Positions 1 through 10,617 of a stretch of 64,000 bases of DNA are shown here, piece after piece (within the stretch, counting starts at the first letter, position 1; every line of letters starts with the position of its first letter). The DNA is from Kribbella turkmenica. GTDB taxonomy: Bacteria > Actinomycetota > Actinomycetes > Propionibacteriales > Kribbellaceae. The DNA lies in assembly GCF_004348725.1 (NCBI RefSeq), contig NZ_SMKR01000001.1, positions 52,073-116,072 of the forward strand, written 5' to 3'. The notes beneath the pieces are model-generated. The model saw nothing but the letters and a program-made list of their open reading frames with translations, was not told the origin of the DNA and did not search any database. A program made the position numbers and the translations under genes.

Positions 1-750
1 GTGGCCTGGTCCGGCGACCGCGGCGCGCTGCTCGTGGACGCGACGACGTTCCTCGTCCTGGCGGTGGTGGCCAGGCTGGTGGTCACGCGGCGCCGTCCCG
101 AGCGTGGCGTCGTACCCGAGCCGGGCGCGATGACGGCAGGTCTGCGCGGCATCTTCAGCGACGCGCTGCTGCGGATCCTGGTGCCGTGCCTGTGGATGTT
201 CGTCCTGGCGGGCGAGGCGGTCAACGTGGTCGAGGTCTACCTGATCACCGGCGAGCTGGGGCTGGACGCGGCCGGGTACGGCGGGGTGGTGGCCGTGCAG
301 GGCGCCGGCGCGATCGCCGGAGCATGGCTCACCGGCCGCCTGGTGGGGGCCATCACCCGGTCCCGGGCCGTACTGGCCGGGATGGCGGCGATCGGGGTGG
401 CGTGCGTGCTGATGGGCCTGGCGAACGGCGTGGTCACGCTGCTGATCGGCTCGGTCACGGTCGGGTTCGGCAGCGGCCTGCTCAACGCGGCAGTCGGCAC
501 GCTCGTGGTCACCCGCTCGGCGGAGGCTGTCCGGGGGCGGGTGGTCGCCGCGCTCAACGGGACGGCCCGGGCGTGCAGTCTGTTCGCCCTCGTGCTGGGC
601 GGTCTCCTGGGAGCCCTGCTGGGGACGCGGATGACGTTCGTCGCCTGCGGGGCCGCGTGCGGCGTCGCCGCGGCGGCGGCCGCCGTACCGGTGCTCCGTG
701 TCAAGGGCCTGGAGACAAACGATTCGGCTCAGAAGGTGCTCAGTCACTAG
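1..750 (+). CDS. MFS transporter, C-terminal part (cut by window edge)
   Basis: The reading frame is open from the first base, so the GTG at position 1 is probably internal and the true start lies outside the window. The 249 visible residues hold about six hydrophobic segments rich in Gly, Ala, Val and Leu. The pattern fits the second half of a major facilitator (MFS_1/MFS_3 type) exporter, including a long central helix with GAGAIAGAW and a conserved short basic loop (TRSRAV). Substrate cannot be inferred. It ends 9 bases before lysS and may be co-transcribed with it. The family is fairly secure, the function open. Confidence 0.7.
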   Translation: MAWSGDRGALLVDATTFLVLAVVARLVVTRRRPERGVVPEPGAMTAGLRGIFSDALLRILVPCLWMFVLAGEAVNVVEVYLITGELGLDAAGYGGVVAVQGAGAIAGAWLTGRLVGAITRSRAVLAGMAAIGVACVLMGLANGVVTLLIGSVTVGFGSGLLNAAVGTLVVTRSAEAVRGRVVAALNGTARACSLFALVLGGLLGALLGTRMTFVACGAACGVAAAAAAVPVLRVKGLETNDSAQKVLSH

Positions 751-759
751 CCTTGAGCC

Positions 760-2280
760 ATGACTGACGCACACGTGAACCCGGCGAAGCCCGACAGCGG
801 GCAGGACGACCTGCCCGAGCAGATGCGGGTCCGCCGGGAGAAGCGTGACCGCCTGCTGGCGGAGGGAGTGCAGCCGTACCCGATCTCGGTGCCCCGGACA
901 CACCTGCTGAAGGACCTCCGGGCGAAGTACGACGGCCAGGAGCTGGCGCCCGACACCCGGACCGGCGAGCAGGTCTCGGTGGCCGGCCGGGTGATCTTCC
1001 TGCGCAACACCGGCAAGCTGTGCTTCGTCCGGCTCCGCGAGGGCGACGGGACCGAGCTCCAGGTGATGCTGTCGCTGGCCGACCTCGGTGAGGAGGAGCT
1101 GGCCCGGTTCAAGGCGCTGGTGGACATCGGCGACCTGCTGTCCGTCCAGGGCGAGGTGGTCACCAGCCGCCGCGGCGAGCTGTCCGTGCAGGCGACCCGC
1201 TGGCAGATGGCCGCGAAGACGCTGCGCCCGCTCCCGAACGAGCACAAGCCGCTGAGCGAGGAGGCTCGGGTCCGGCTCCGGTACGTCGACCTGATCGTCC
1301 GGGCCGAGGCCCGCGAGATGGTCCGGACCAAGGCCGCCGTGCTCAAGTCGTTGCGGCAGACGTTCGACTCGCACGACTACATCGAGGTCGAGACGCCCGT
1401 GCTGCAGCTGACCAACGGCGGCGCGGCCGCCCGGCCGTTCAGCACCCACCTGAACGCGTTCGACCAGGAGATGAAGCTGCGGATCGCGCTCGAGCTCGAC
1501 CTGAAGCGGGCCGTGATCGGCGGTGTCGACCGGGTCTACGAGATCGGCAGGACGTTCCGCAACGAGGGTCTGGACTCGACCCACGCCGCGGAATTCTCGA
1601 TGATCGAGGCCTATCAGGCGTACGGCGATTACGACACGATGGCCGAACTGATCGAGGAGCTGATCCGGAACGCGGCCCGGGCGGTCGGCCGCACGGTGAT
1701 CACGGCGCGCGACGGTTCGACCATCGACCTGGACCGGCCGTTCCGGCACGCGACCCTTTTCGAACTCGTCTCCGAAGCGGTCGGTACGCCGGTCGACCAG
1801 AGCACCGACGTGGCCACGCTGACGAAGCTGGCCGAGCAGCACGACGTCGGCCTGCAGCCGGGCTGGAATGCCGGTGAGATCGCACTGGAGTTGTACGAGA
1901 AGCTGGTCGAGCACACCCTGATCCAGCCCACCTATGTCCGTGACTATCCGGAGTCGGTGCGGCCGTTGTCGAAGCCGCACCGGGAAATTCCGGGCCTGGT
2001 CGAGGCGTGGGACCTGATCGTCAACGGGGTCGAGCTCGGGGTGGCGTACTCGGAGCTGAACGACCCGGTGATCCAGCGGGAACGCCTGGTGGCACAGTCG
2101 ATGCTGGCCGCCGCCGGGGACCCGGAGGCGATGGAACTGGACGAGGACTTCCTGCGCGCGATGGAGTTCGGGATGCCCCCGGCCGGTGGTATGGGGATGG
2201 GCCTGGACCGGCTGGTGATGCTGTTCACCGGGGCCGGTATCCGGGAGACGATTCTCTTCCCGTTGCTGCGTCCGGAGTGA
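760..2280 (+). CDS. lysS: Lysyl-tRNA synthetase, class II
   Basis: Charges tRNA-Lys with lysine in the cytoplasm. The 506-residue length is normal. An OB-fold anticodon-binding domain spans roughly residues 70-150, followed by a class II catalytic core: motif 1 around ETPVLQ (211-216), motif 2 with FRNEG (266-270), and motif 3 in GMGMGLDRL near 477-490. The Gly-Gly-Ala-Ala-Ala-Arg-Pro-Phe stretch (220-227) is a LysRS hallmark. Motif 2 reads HAAEFS where many bacterial enzymes have HNPEFT. The order lysS-lsr2-clpC matches M. tuberculosis Rv3598c-Rv3597c-Rv3596c (recalled), which supports the housekeeping assignment. The start ATG lies 9 bases after the preceding stop. Confidence 0.96.
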   Translation: MTDAHVNPAKPDSGQDDLPEQMRVRREKRDRLLAEGVQPYPISVPRTHLLKDLRAKYDGQELAPDTRTGEQVSVAGRVIFLRNTGKLCFVRLREGDGTELQVMLSLADLGEEELARFKALVDIGDLLSVQGEVVTSRRGELSVQATRWQMAAKTLRPLPNEHKPLSEEARVRLRYVDLIVRAEAREMVRTKAAVLKSLRQTFDSHDYIEVETPVLQLTNGGAAARPFSTHLNAFDQEMKLRIALELDLKRAVIGGVDRVYEIGRTFRNEGLDSTHAAEFSMIEAYQAYGDYDTMAELIEELIRNAARAVGRTVITARDGSTIDLDRPFRHATLFELVSEAVGTPVDQSTDVATLTKLAEQHDVGLQPGWNAGEIALELYEKLVEHTLIQPTYVRDYPESVRPLSKPHREIPGLVEAWDLIVNGVELGVAYSELNDPVIQRERLVAQSMLAAAGDPEAMELDEDFLRAMEFGMPPAGGMGMGLDRLVMLFTGAGIRETILFPLLRPE

Positions 2281-2581
2281 TTTCGCGAATCGGTCGCAGG
2301 ACCGTTGCATAGCACAACGGACGGTCACTGCAAATGCCGGGGTCCAATATTCCTGATAGCCATGGGATTCTGGCCCGGCCGGTTTCGGATGTGAATACTC
2401 CAGGTCACCACGACTGCACAGCGTCGATCAGCGCCACGCCGTACCGGCGGTTTAGTCACATCTTTCCCACTCATTGTGGGATGTGAATGACACGAAGCCG
2501 GTTTGTGCGGTACAAATCAGGTGCAAACAAAACGGCAGGGGGATTGCGGCCCGGTGACGGGCGCGGAAAGGACTGTCATCG
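2281..2581 (+). promoter_or_regulatory. lysS-lsr2 intergenic region with lsr2 promoter
   Basis: This 301-base gap is visibly more AT-rich than its neighbours, as expected upstream of lsr2. A sigma-70-like promoter is readable: ATGACA (2487-2492), 18-base spacer, TACAAA (2511-2516), predicting a leader of about 60 bases. Just upstream, TCCCAC (2465-2470) and GTGGGA (2476-2481) form an inverted repeat with a 5-base loop, flanked by CACAT and ATGTG, and could be an operator. A short hairpin CCGTTG/CAACGG near 2303-2321 may end lysS transcription. The GGAAAGG ribosome-binding site at 2567-2573 precedes the lsr2 ATG. Confidence 0.5.
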
Positions 2582-2908
2582 ATGGCTCAAAGGGTGCAGG
2601 TGGTTCTCGAGGACGATCTCGACGGCGGTAAGGCCGAAGAGACCGTAACCTTTGGCCTGGACGGAACGACGTACGAGATCGACTTGTCCAAGAAGAACGC
2701 TGCCAAACTCCGCGACGCCCTCTCCGGGTATGTCGGGGCGGCACGCCGAGTGTCTGGTCGCCGTGGTGGTGGCCGGGCGCGCGGCCGGGGCCGGTCGGCG
2801 TCGGACTCCGCCGACATCCGGGCCTGGGCCAAGGAGAACGGGTACGACGTCAGCGAGCGCGGCCGGATCTCGGCCGAGGTGCGTGCGGCGTACAACGAAG
2901 CCAAGTAG
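2582..2908 (+). CDS. lsr2: Lsr2 nucleoid-associated xenogeneic silencer
   Basis: A small, basic DNA-bridging protein that coats AT-rich DNA and silences foreign genes, the actinobacterial counterpart of H-NS. At 108 residues the length is typical. The N-terminal half (1-60) is the dimerisation domain, beginning MAQRVQVVLEDDLDGG. A glycine-arginine linker (GRRGGGRARGRGR, about 59-72) leads to the C-terminal DNA-binding domain with WAKENGYDV and the RGR AT-hook-like motif near residues 93-95. It sits between lysS and clpC, as in mycobacteria, and is followed by a strong terminator, so it is probably a single-gene unit. Confidence 0.97.
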   Translation: MAQRVQVVLEDDLDGGKAEETVTFGLDGTTYEIDLSKKNAAKLRDALSGYVGAARRVSGRRGGGRARGRGRSASDSADIRAWAKENGYDVSERGRISAEVRAAYNEAK

Positions 2909-2955
2909 TTCCGCAGGGATCGCCGGTCCCGGCCTCCGCGGGGTGCCGGACGTGA

Positions 2956-2996
2956 GAGGCGAGGCCGTCCGCAGAAAGCGCGGACGGCCTCGCCTC
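2956..2996 (+). terminator. lsr2 terminator hairpin
   Basis: A perfect 17-bp stem (2956-2972 with 2980-2996) closes a 7-base loop, 48 bases after the lsr2 stop. There is no T-tract, as is usual for high-GC actinobacterial terminators. Confidence 0.85.
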
Positions 2997-3115
2997 CGCT
3001 GTGTCATCAGGCTCCGCTCCGTCGGACCGTCCGCATTCCGGTTGTTTCACAGTGTGGACGCATCCGGTTTCGGGCGTGTCGCGAAGGATCACTGAGGCGG
3101 CAGGCAGATCCGGGA

Positions 3116-3132
3116 ATTCGCTGCTGGCGAAC
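3116..3132 (+). promoter_or_regulatory. ClgR-like operator, distal box
   Basis: TTCGC-TGCTG-GCGAA (3117-3131) is a perfect interrupted palindrome. It matches the recalled ClgR consensus WCGCYNANRGCGWW except at one central base. ClgR activates clpC and clpP operons in Streptomyces, Corynebacterium and mycobacteria. The site is about 200 bases upstream of the clpC start. Confidence 0.6.
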
Positions 3133-3229
3133 AGGCTCGGTGGGTCGGCCCGGGTGGGAACACCCTGGGGATCCGCGGGGTTGTTCCCTTGTGATGCCTG
3201 TCCGGCGCCGGCTCGACGATGAGCATTTG

Positions 3230-3268
3230 TTCGCCCAGAGCGAGCCTGTCGGCACCGGGGACTAGCAT
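3230..3268 (+). promoter_or_regulatory. clpC promoter with proximal ClgR-like box
   Basis: TTCGCCCAGAGCGAG (3230-3244) fits the ClgR consensus and ends where the -35 element should lie. A TAGCAT -10 box follows at 3263-3268. The -35 position itself (AGCGAG or GCGAGC) is poor, as expected for an activator-dependent promoter. The predicted transcript begins near 3275, giving a leader of about 57 bases before the clpC ATG. The 2997-3325 gap holds nothing else I can identify. Confidence 0.6.
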
Positions 3269-3331
3269 GCATGTACGGGGGTCGGCCCACACGGCACGTC
3301 CGACTCCTCTGAGGCAAGGAGCGCTTTGGCG

Positions 3332-5872
<2,541 letters not shown>

Positions 5873-5887
5873 GTCGCACGAACCCAC

Positions 5888-5920
5888 AGAGGGCCCCGCG
5901 CTTCGTGCGCGGGGCCCTCT
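5888..5920. terminator. Bidirectional terminator between clpC and the membrane gene
   Basis: A 14-bp perfect stem (5888-5901 with 5907-5920) around a TTCGT loop lies between the convergent stops at 5872 and 5927 and can serve both strands. Confidence 0.85.
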
Positions 5921-5926
5921 GCTGTG

Positions 5927-7099
5927 TCAGCCCTGACGGCAGCTCGTGCAGGTGCTTCTCCGGCGGTAGTAGTAGGCAGCGGTGGCCAGCCCGACGGCGG
6001 CTCCCCAGAGCGGGAAGGGCAGGATCAGCTGGTAGACCAGGTTCTCGGTCAGCGAGGCCTCGTCGGACCAGAGCAGGCCGATCAGCGAGGCACTGCCGAC
6101 CAGGAGCAGGGTCGCGGCCGCGGCGCCCGGGATCACGGCCGCCTTGATCGGGACCGGCCGCCCGGCGACGATCGGGATCCACCGCGGCCAGATCTCACCC
6201 CACGGCCGGATCAGCCCGAGGGTGACGATGCCCGCGCCGAGTGCGATCAGCCCGAGCCCGAGGCCGAATAGCTTGATGCCCGGCTCGGCGTTCAGGTCGT
6301 CGGCGTCGAAACCGATCGGGTTCGGCAGCAACCAGGTCATCCGCAGCAGCGCGTACGGCATCGGGCAGAGCACCGCCACGACCGTCGCCCAGAAGCCCCA
6401 GCGCCGCGCCGACTCGGGCCGCGTCCAGCGCGCGCCCGGTCGGCCGCACCGGAGGCACTGTCCGCGCGTGCTGCGCAGGCCACGGACGCCCAGGATGGCC
6501 CAACCGCACCCGAGCAGGAAGGCCCCGGTGACGAACAACGGCATGGTCCCGACCTTCGCCGGTACGCCGCCGATCCCCACGGCCACCTCCCCGAACGCGG
6601 CCCGGTCGAACAGCCCCGTGGTCACCTCGAGCCCCACCAGGACGACCGCCAGGCCACTCAGCAGCACCCGGGTCGCCGGTTGTCTCCAGGCTCCGACGAT
6701 CAACCACCCGACGCCCGCCGGCAGACCGACCAGCACCAGCAGGTAGCCGGTCATGATCACCACGGTGACACTGGGCGCCAGCAGCCCGAACACCACCGTC
6801 TGCAACGCCGTGAACCCGAGCAGGGGCCGGTACACCGACGCACTCCACTCCGTCCTGGTGTGCCCGATCGCCGCCGGCACCCCGAGGATCCCGAGGACGG
6901 CGATCAGTCCGGCGCCGACATCGTCCGGAACCCGCGCCAGCAGCGACAGTCGCTCGCCGTCCGGCGGCACCGGCCCGAACGCGTAGTTTCCGGCACCCAG
7001 CAACCAGGCCAGCCCCGTGATCCCGTAGACCAACGACAGGGCCGCCACCAGCACCGGTAGCCCGTGCCGGGTTCTCTCCCGGACTCCAACATCGCTCAT
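5927..7099 (-). CDS. Polytopic membrane protein with two CxxC motifs
   Basis: I do not recognise a named family. The 390 residues contain about ten hydrophobic segments. Two short Cys pairs stand out: CLRC in a basic, probably cytoplasmic loop near residues 215-218, and CTSC at the extreme C-terminus after an Arg-rich stretch. Paired zinc-knuckle-like CxxC motifs on the same side of the membrane could bind one metal, which is inference. The start is supported by GGAGG five bases before the ATG. The gene faces clpC and shares its terminator. The next two minus-strand genes upstream are also membrane proteins. Confidence 0.75.
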   Translation of the reverse strand: MSDVGVRERTRHGLPVLVAALSLVYGITGLAWLLGAGNYAFGPVPPDGERLSLLARVPDDVGAGLIAVLGILGVPAAIGHTRTEWSASVYRPLLGFTALQTVVFGLLAPSVTVVIMTGYLLVLVGLPAGVGWLIVGAWRQPATRVLLSGLAVVLVGLEVTTGLFDRAAFGEVAVGIGGVPAKVGTMPLFVTGAFLLGCGWAILGVRGLRSTRGQCLRCGRPGARWTRPESARRWGFWATVVAVLCPMPYALLRMTWLLPNPIGFDADDLNAEPGIKLFGLGLGLIALGAGIVTLGLIRPWGEIWPRWIPIVAGRPVPIKAAVIPGAAAATLLLVGSASLIGLLWSDEASLTENLVYQLILPFPLWGAAVGLATAAYYYRRRSTCTSCRQG

Positions 7100-7194
7100 C
7101 GCTTCCTCCAGCCGTCAGTGCTCTCACTGTCCAGCCGGAGCGCACCCGCGGACCTCAGTCGCGAGAGTGTTCCGTCTCCCTCCGGGGAGTGAAC

Positions 7195-7710
7195 TCAACG
7201 GGTCCGGCGGAGCCGGGCGATCGCACGGACGACGGCGGCCTCGTCAGGTGCCGCAGGGTTGTTGTTCTGGGCAACGAGTTGGGCGACGGCCGCGAGCAGC
7301 CACAGCACCGAGGTGGCGATGGCGAACGACGGCCCCGGGCCCGGCCAGGTGTCCTCCACCGGGTCGAGATTGGTGGCCTGCCAGGCGACGGCCAGACACG
7401 AGCCGGCGATGACCGCGGTGACCCCTGCAGTCACTCGAGCGCGGGCGACCGGTTCGAGCGCCAGGGTGGCGACCGTGGTCACGATCCCGGCGAGCCAGGT
7501 GAACGCCAGCGCCGGGTGGGTCTCGACGCCCAGCTGCCAGACCGAGAGGCCGTAGCGCCGGGTGTACGTCCAGGGCAGCAGAAGGGTGAAGCCCGTCGCC
7601 AAGGCGGTCAGGAGGGTGATGCGAGCGAACCAACGGTGCTCGGACCGCGCCAGCTCCGCTTCGGCTGCGTCCAGCCGGCGAGGCAGTACTTCGTCCGGGA
7701 AGTCGGTCAT
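7195..7710 (-). CDS. Small four-helix membrane protein
   Basis: The 171-residue protein has an acidic/basic N-terminal helix (1-30), four transmembrane segments and a basic tail ending RLRRTR. The frame stays open further upstream, but that part is antisense-like overlap with the preceding gene. ATG 7710 overlaps that gene's stop as ATGA, a translational coupling signal. One segment, LLLPW followed about 20 residues later by SVWQLG and another helix, resembles a pair of helices in the larger upstream protein (LALSTALPW ... SQLWEIP). The two may share an ancestral module and work together. Function unknown. Confidence 0.7.
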   Translation of the reverse strand: MTDFPDEVLPRRLDAAEAELARSEHRWFARITLLTALATGFTLLLPWTYTRRYGLSVWQLGVETHPALAFTWLAGIVTTVATLALEPVARARVTAGVTAVIAGSCLAVAWQATNLDPVEDTWPGPGPSFAIATSVLWLLAAVAQLVAQNNNPAAPDEAAVVRAIARLRRTR

Positions 7711-10529
7711 CCCGCGGGCTCCAGTCGGACGAGGTCGTTGCCCAGCCGGAAGTAGAGCGCCTGGCGGATCACGGTGACCTGGTCCGCGGCCTGTGGCACC
7801 CCTTGCCGCGGTCCCGCGATCACCGTGATCCGGCCCGGCGCGTCCACGCGCACCAGATGACTTCCGTCGTACCCCCAGAGGGTGCCGTCGGGTCCGGTGA
7901 ACCAACTGCCGTCGGCGGTTCGCTCCGCTGCCGGTACGCCGGTCGCCGAGATCGGCCAGCCGGACGCCGATCCACCCAGCAGGACCCTGGTCCGCCCGTC
8001 GCCGGCGGCTTGGACGAGTCGTTCGCCGATCACCATGGCCGCCTGGCCGGACGGGAGCTGGACCAGCTCACGCAGGTCACCCTTGACGTGCACCCGACGC
8101 ACCGCGCCGCCCGGCCCGTAGAAGTTGTAGGCACCGGCACCGACCGCAGTCACCAATCGGTCGCCGGCGGCCGCAGCGTGCTCGCCCTCCTGGTTCGGCG
8201 GCAGCGGTCGCGGATCCCGTACGACCGTCGTGACACCGGCGGACAGATGCGCGGCGCTCTCGCCCGAACGACCGGCAACCGTCCACCACACCCCACCCTG
8301 TCCGTCCGGGGCGAATGCACGAGCTGTCAACGGCACGCGCACTCGGACGAGTTGTCCGGCCGCATCCAGAGCGAGTTGCGTGCTCACACCGGCCGCACCG
8401 GGCTTCGGATCGACGACAGGCACAGGCGGCAATACCGAGGTCCGGTACGACGTCAGGCCGTCGGCCGGCCTCCGACGGTCGCAGCGAGGCGTCGGCTCGG
8501 GAGCAGCCGGGTACGACGCCGCCGCGGCAGCCGCATCGGGGATTCGCAGGATCTGGTTGCCGCCTCCCGGCGACGTGCCGAGCAGAACCGATCCGTCCGG
8601 CCGTGCCTCGATGCTCTTCACGCCGTCGGCCCCACCCGGCAGCTTCCGCAGTACGCCGTCCGGCGTGATCACCGACGTCGGGGCACCACCGCCCAGCCAG
8701 ACATTGCCGTGGAGGTCGACCGCGAAGGCATCGATGGTCATCGACGAACTCGCGGCGTCGCTGCTCAGGACGCAGCCGGCCGGGGCCACCCCGGCCAGCT
8801 GCCGAGGCTCGCCGCCCGGCCGGACCATCGCCACTCCGGTCTCGCTCGTCCGCCAAACCGTCGTCCCGTCCGGACCGGTCGAGACCGCGTTGCCCGGTGC
8901 ACCCGGTCCGGGATCGACCACGAAGTCCGCGAGGCGCATCCCCTTGCGCAGCTGGTTCGCCGGGATCCGCCAGGTGGTCGTGGATCCCCGGACGACGATC
9001 GACCGGTCCGCGTTGCGGTGACCGAGGGCGGTGCCGTGGCCGGTCGCGAGCACGTCGACGCCGGGTGTCACATAGTACGATCCGTCCTGGTTCTCGTGGC
9101 TCAGGCTGATGTCGGCACTGACCAGGTCCAGCGGTACGGAGAGGATCGCCCACGGCCGGCCGAGCGCGCCGCCGGCGAGCAGGATCATGCGATCGTCGGT
9201 GACTCCCCACAGCGCGGGCGGCGGGGGACCGTGGTTGAGCGTGACCTGCGGGAGTGCGACGCCGTCGTCGTACGCGAAGACGGTCGAACTCTCGGAACCG
9301 GTCCGGCCCAGCAGCCACTGCCCGGGCGACCCGTCCAGCATCCCGGCCACCGAGTCCAGCGGGTCCGGCGTACCGATGCCGACCCGCATGCCGAGGCGAT
9401 CGACCAGTTGTCCGCCGTGCAGATCCAGCAACCGATGCGGCACCCCGGCCTCGACCGGCGGCCGGTAAGGCGCTCCGGTCGCCGAAGGAACGAGCACACC
9501 GGCCACTGCGCCCAGCACCGCCGCACCGGTCACCACCGCCCGGCGTGCACCCCACAGACCCGCCACGAGCAGGAGCAGTCCGAGTCCGAGAGCGATCCAG
9601 GCGCCGATCGCCGGGCGATACCCGACCCCCGAGGCCAACCTCGGCGGCAGCCACAGCAGATGAGCGAGCAGCCCGGCGATCACCACCGACCCGGTGGCCA
9701 CGGCGGCCGCTCGTCGGACCAGTCCCGACGAGACGAGCGTCGCCACCGCCGCCCCGCAGACGAGGTACGCCCAGATTCGCGCCGACGGGATCTCCCAGAG
9801 CTGCGACCGGGCTAGACCGGCTTCGGACGCGGTCGGCCCGAGCGCGACCGGATCGAGCAGTTCACGCCACGGGAGCGCGGTCGAGAGCGCGAGCAGGACG
9901 GCGAGGGCACCCGACGCGAAGGCGAACCCGCGGAAGCGAAATGGCGTCCAGGCGTCGACCTCGTCCCCCAGTTGGACAAAGACTGCCCGCAATTCGGACT
10001 GGTTGAGCGGCTCGGCGGACCCGTCGCCCGGGCCGTCCTCGGGCACCGTCCACGGCGCTGTCGAACGCGTCGCCCAGTGCGCGGCGACGCCGGTCGCGAG
10101 CGTGCCGAACACGAGCGTGCCGATCACAGTCGGTGAGGTCGCGCAGCTCGGCCGGCCCTGCGCGGCGAACCCGGTCCAGGCCGCCACGGTGGTCAGCGCG
10201 ACCGCCGCCGTACCAAGGGACCGGACCAGCCGGTGAAGCCGGAATCTGTCGGCGGACAAGCGATCCGCGAGCACGAGCAGCACGATCGCGACCGGTACGG
10301 CGAGGGCCGCGCCGCGGCCCGTGATCGGCTGCGTGCTCGCCCGCCACAGGTAACAGCCTGTACCCGGCGACCCCGGCAGGAGAACCGCGAACGCCGTACC
10401 GGCGGCGAGACACGCGAGCACGCCACAGTGCCGTCCGGATCGTCGTATCGTCCTGCGATGGGTGATCAGATCGGTACGGAGAAGGGCCGCCGCGGCCTTC
10501 GATTCGGTGGGAAGATCGCGCAGCGGCAT
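7707..10529 (-). CDS. Large membrane protein with extracytoplasmic propeller-like half
   Basis: About 940 residues. Roughly residues 1-345 hold eight or more transmembrane helices; the rest looks extracytoplasmic and repetitive, with motifs such as DLHGNVWLGGG, DGVLRKLPGG and PDGTLWGYDG that resemble NHL or Reg_prop blades. This suggests a beta-propeller sensor or binding domain. Cys residues are few and scattered. The frame is open far upstream as a mirror of the opposite coiled-coil gene, so the start is uncertain. ATG 10529 is the last Met before the first helices and lacks a clear ribosome-binding site; a GTG at 10550 is the alternative. The gene is divergent from the scy-like gene, with 88 bases between. 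Confidence 0.7.
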   Translation of the reverse strand: MPLRDLPTESKAAAALLRTDLITHRRTIRRSGRHCGVLACLAAGTAFAVLLPGSPGTGCYLWRASTQPITGRGAALAVPVAIVLLVLADRLSADRFRLHRLVRSLGTAAVALTTVAAWTGFAAQGRPSCATSPTVIGTLVFGTLATGVAAHWATRSTAPWTVPEDGPGDGSAEPLNQSELRAVFVQLGDEVDAWTPFRFRGFAFASGALAVLLALSTALPWRELLDPVALGPTASEAGLARSQLWEIPSARIWAYLVCGAAVATLVSSGLVRRAAAVATGSVVIAGLLAHLLWLPPRLASGVGYRPAIGAWIALGLGLLLLVAGLWGARRAVVTGAAVLGAVAGVLVPSATGAPYRPPVEAGVPHRLLDLHGGQLVDRLGMRVGIGTPDPLDSVAGMLDGSPGQWLLGRTGSESSTVFAYDDGVALPQVTLNHGPPPPALWGVTDDRMILLAGGALGRPWAILSVPLDLVSADISLSHENQDGSYYVTPGVDVLATGHGTALGHRNADRSIVVRGSTTTWRIPANQLRKGMRLADFVVDPGPGAPGNAVSTGPDGTTVWRTSETGVAMVRPGGEPRQLAGVAPAGCVLSSDAASSSMTIDAFAVDLHGNVWLGGGAPTSVITPDGVLRKLPGGADGVKSIEARPDGSVLLGTSPGGGNQILRIPDAAAAAASYPAAPEPTPRCDRRRPADGLTSYRTSVLPPVPVVDPKPGAAGVSTQLALDAAGQLVRVRVPLTARAFAPDGQGGVWWTVAGRSGESAAHLSAGVTTVVRDPRPLPPNQEGEHAAAAGDRLVTAVGAGAYNFYGPGGAVRRVHVKGDLRELVQLPSGQAAMVIGERLVQAAGDGRTRVLLGGSASGWPISATGVPAAERTADGSWFTGPDGTLWGYDGSHLVRVDAPGRITVIAGPRQGVPQAADQVTVIRQALYFRLGNDLVRLEPAG

Positions 10530-10617
10530 GAAAAAGAAGTTACCCGCCACCCATGTACCCCGTTGTAACGCTGTGACCACGCTGATGGGACCCGGACTGT
10601 CGGAAAGGGGGCCGGGG

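Noticed and set aside
760..2280. Substituted residues in LysRS motif 2 and substrate region
   Set aside because: Residues equivalent to the main Lys-contact acids and the motif 2 Arg are kept, and I recall similar wording in other actinobacterial LysRS, so this is not evidence of a novel activity.
3326..3331. TTG start for ClpC two codons upstream
   Set aside because: Leaves only about 4 bases to the ribosome-binding site and breaks the family-wide MFERFT start.
7803..9815. 670-codon plus-strand frame
   Set aside because: Arg/Pro/Gly-rich mirror of the propeller-like membrane gene without any recognisable motif.
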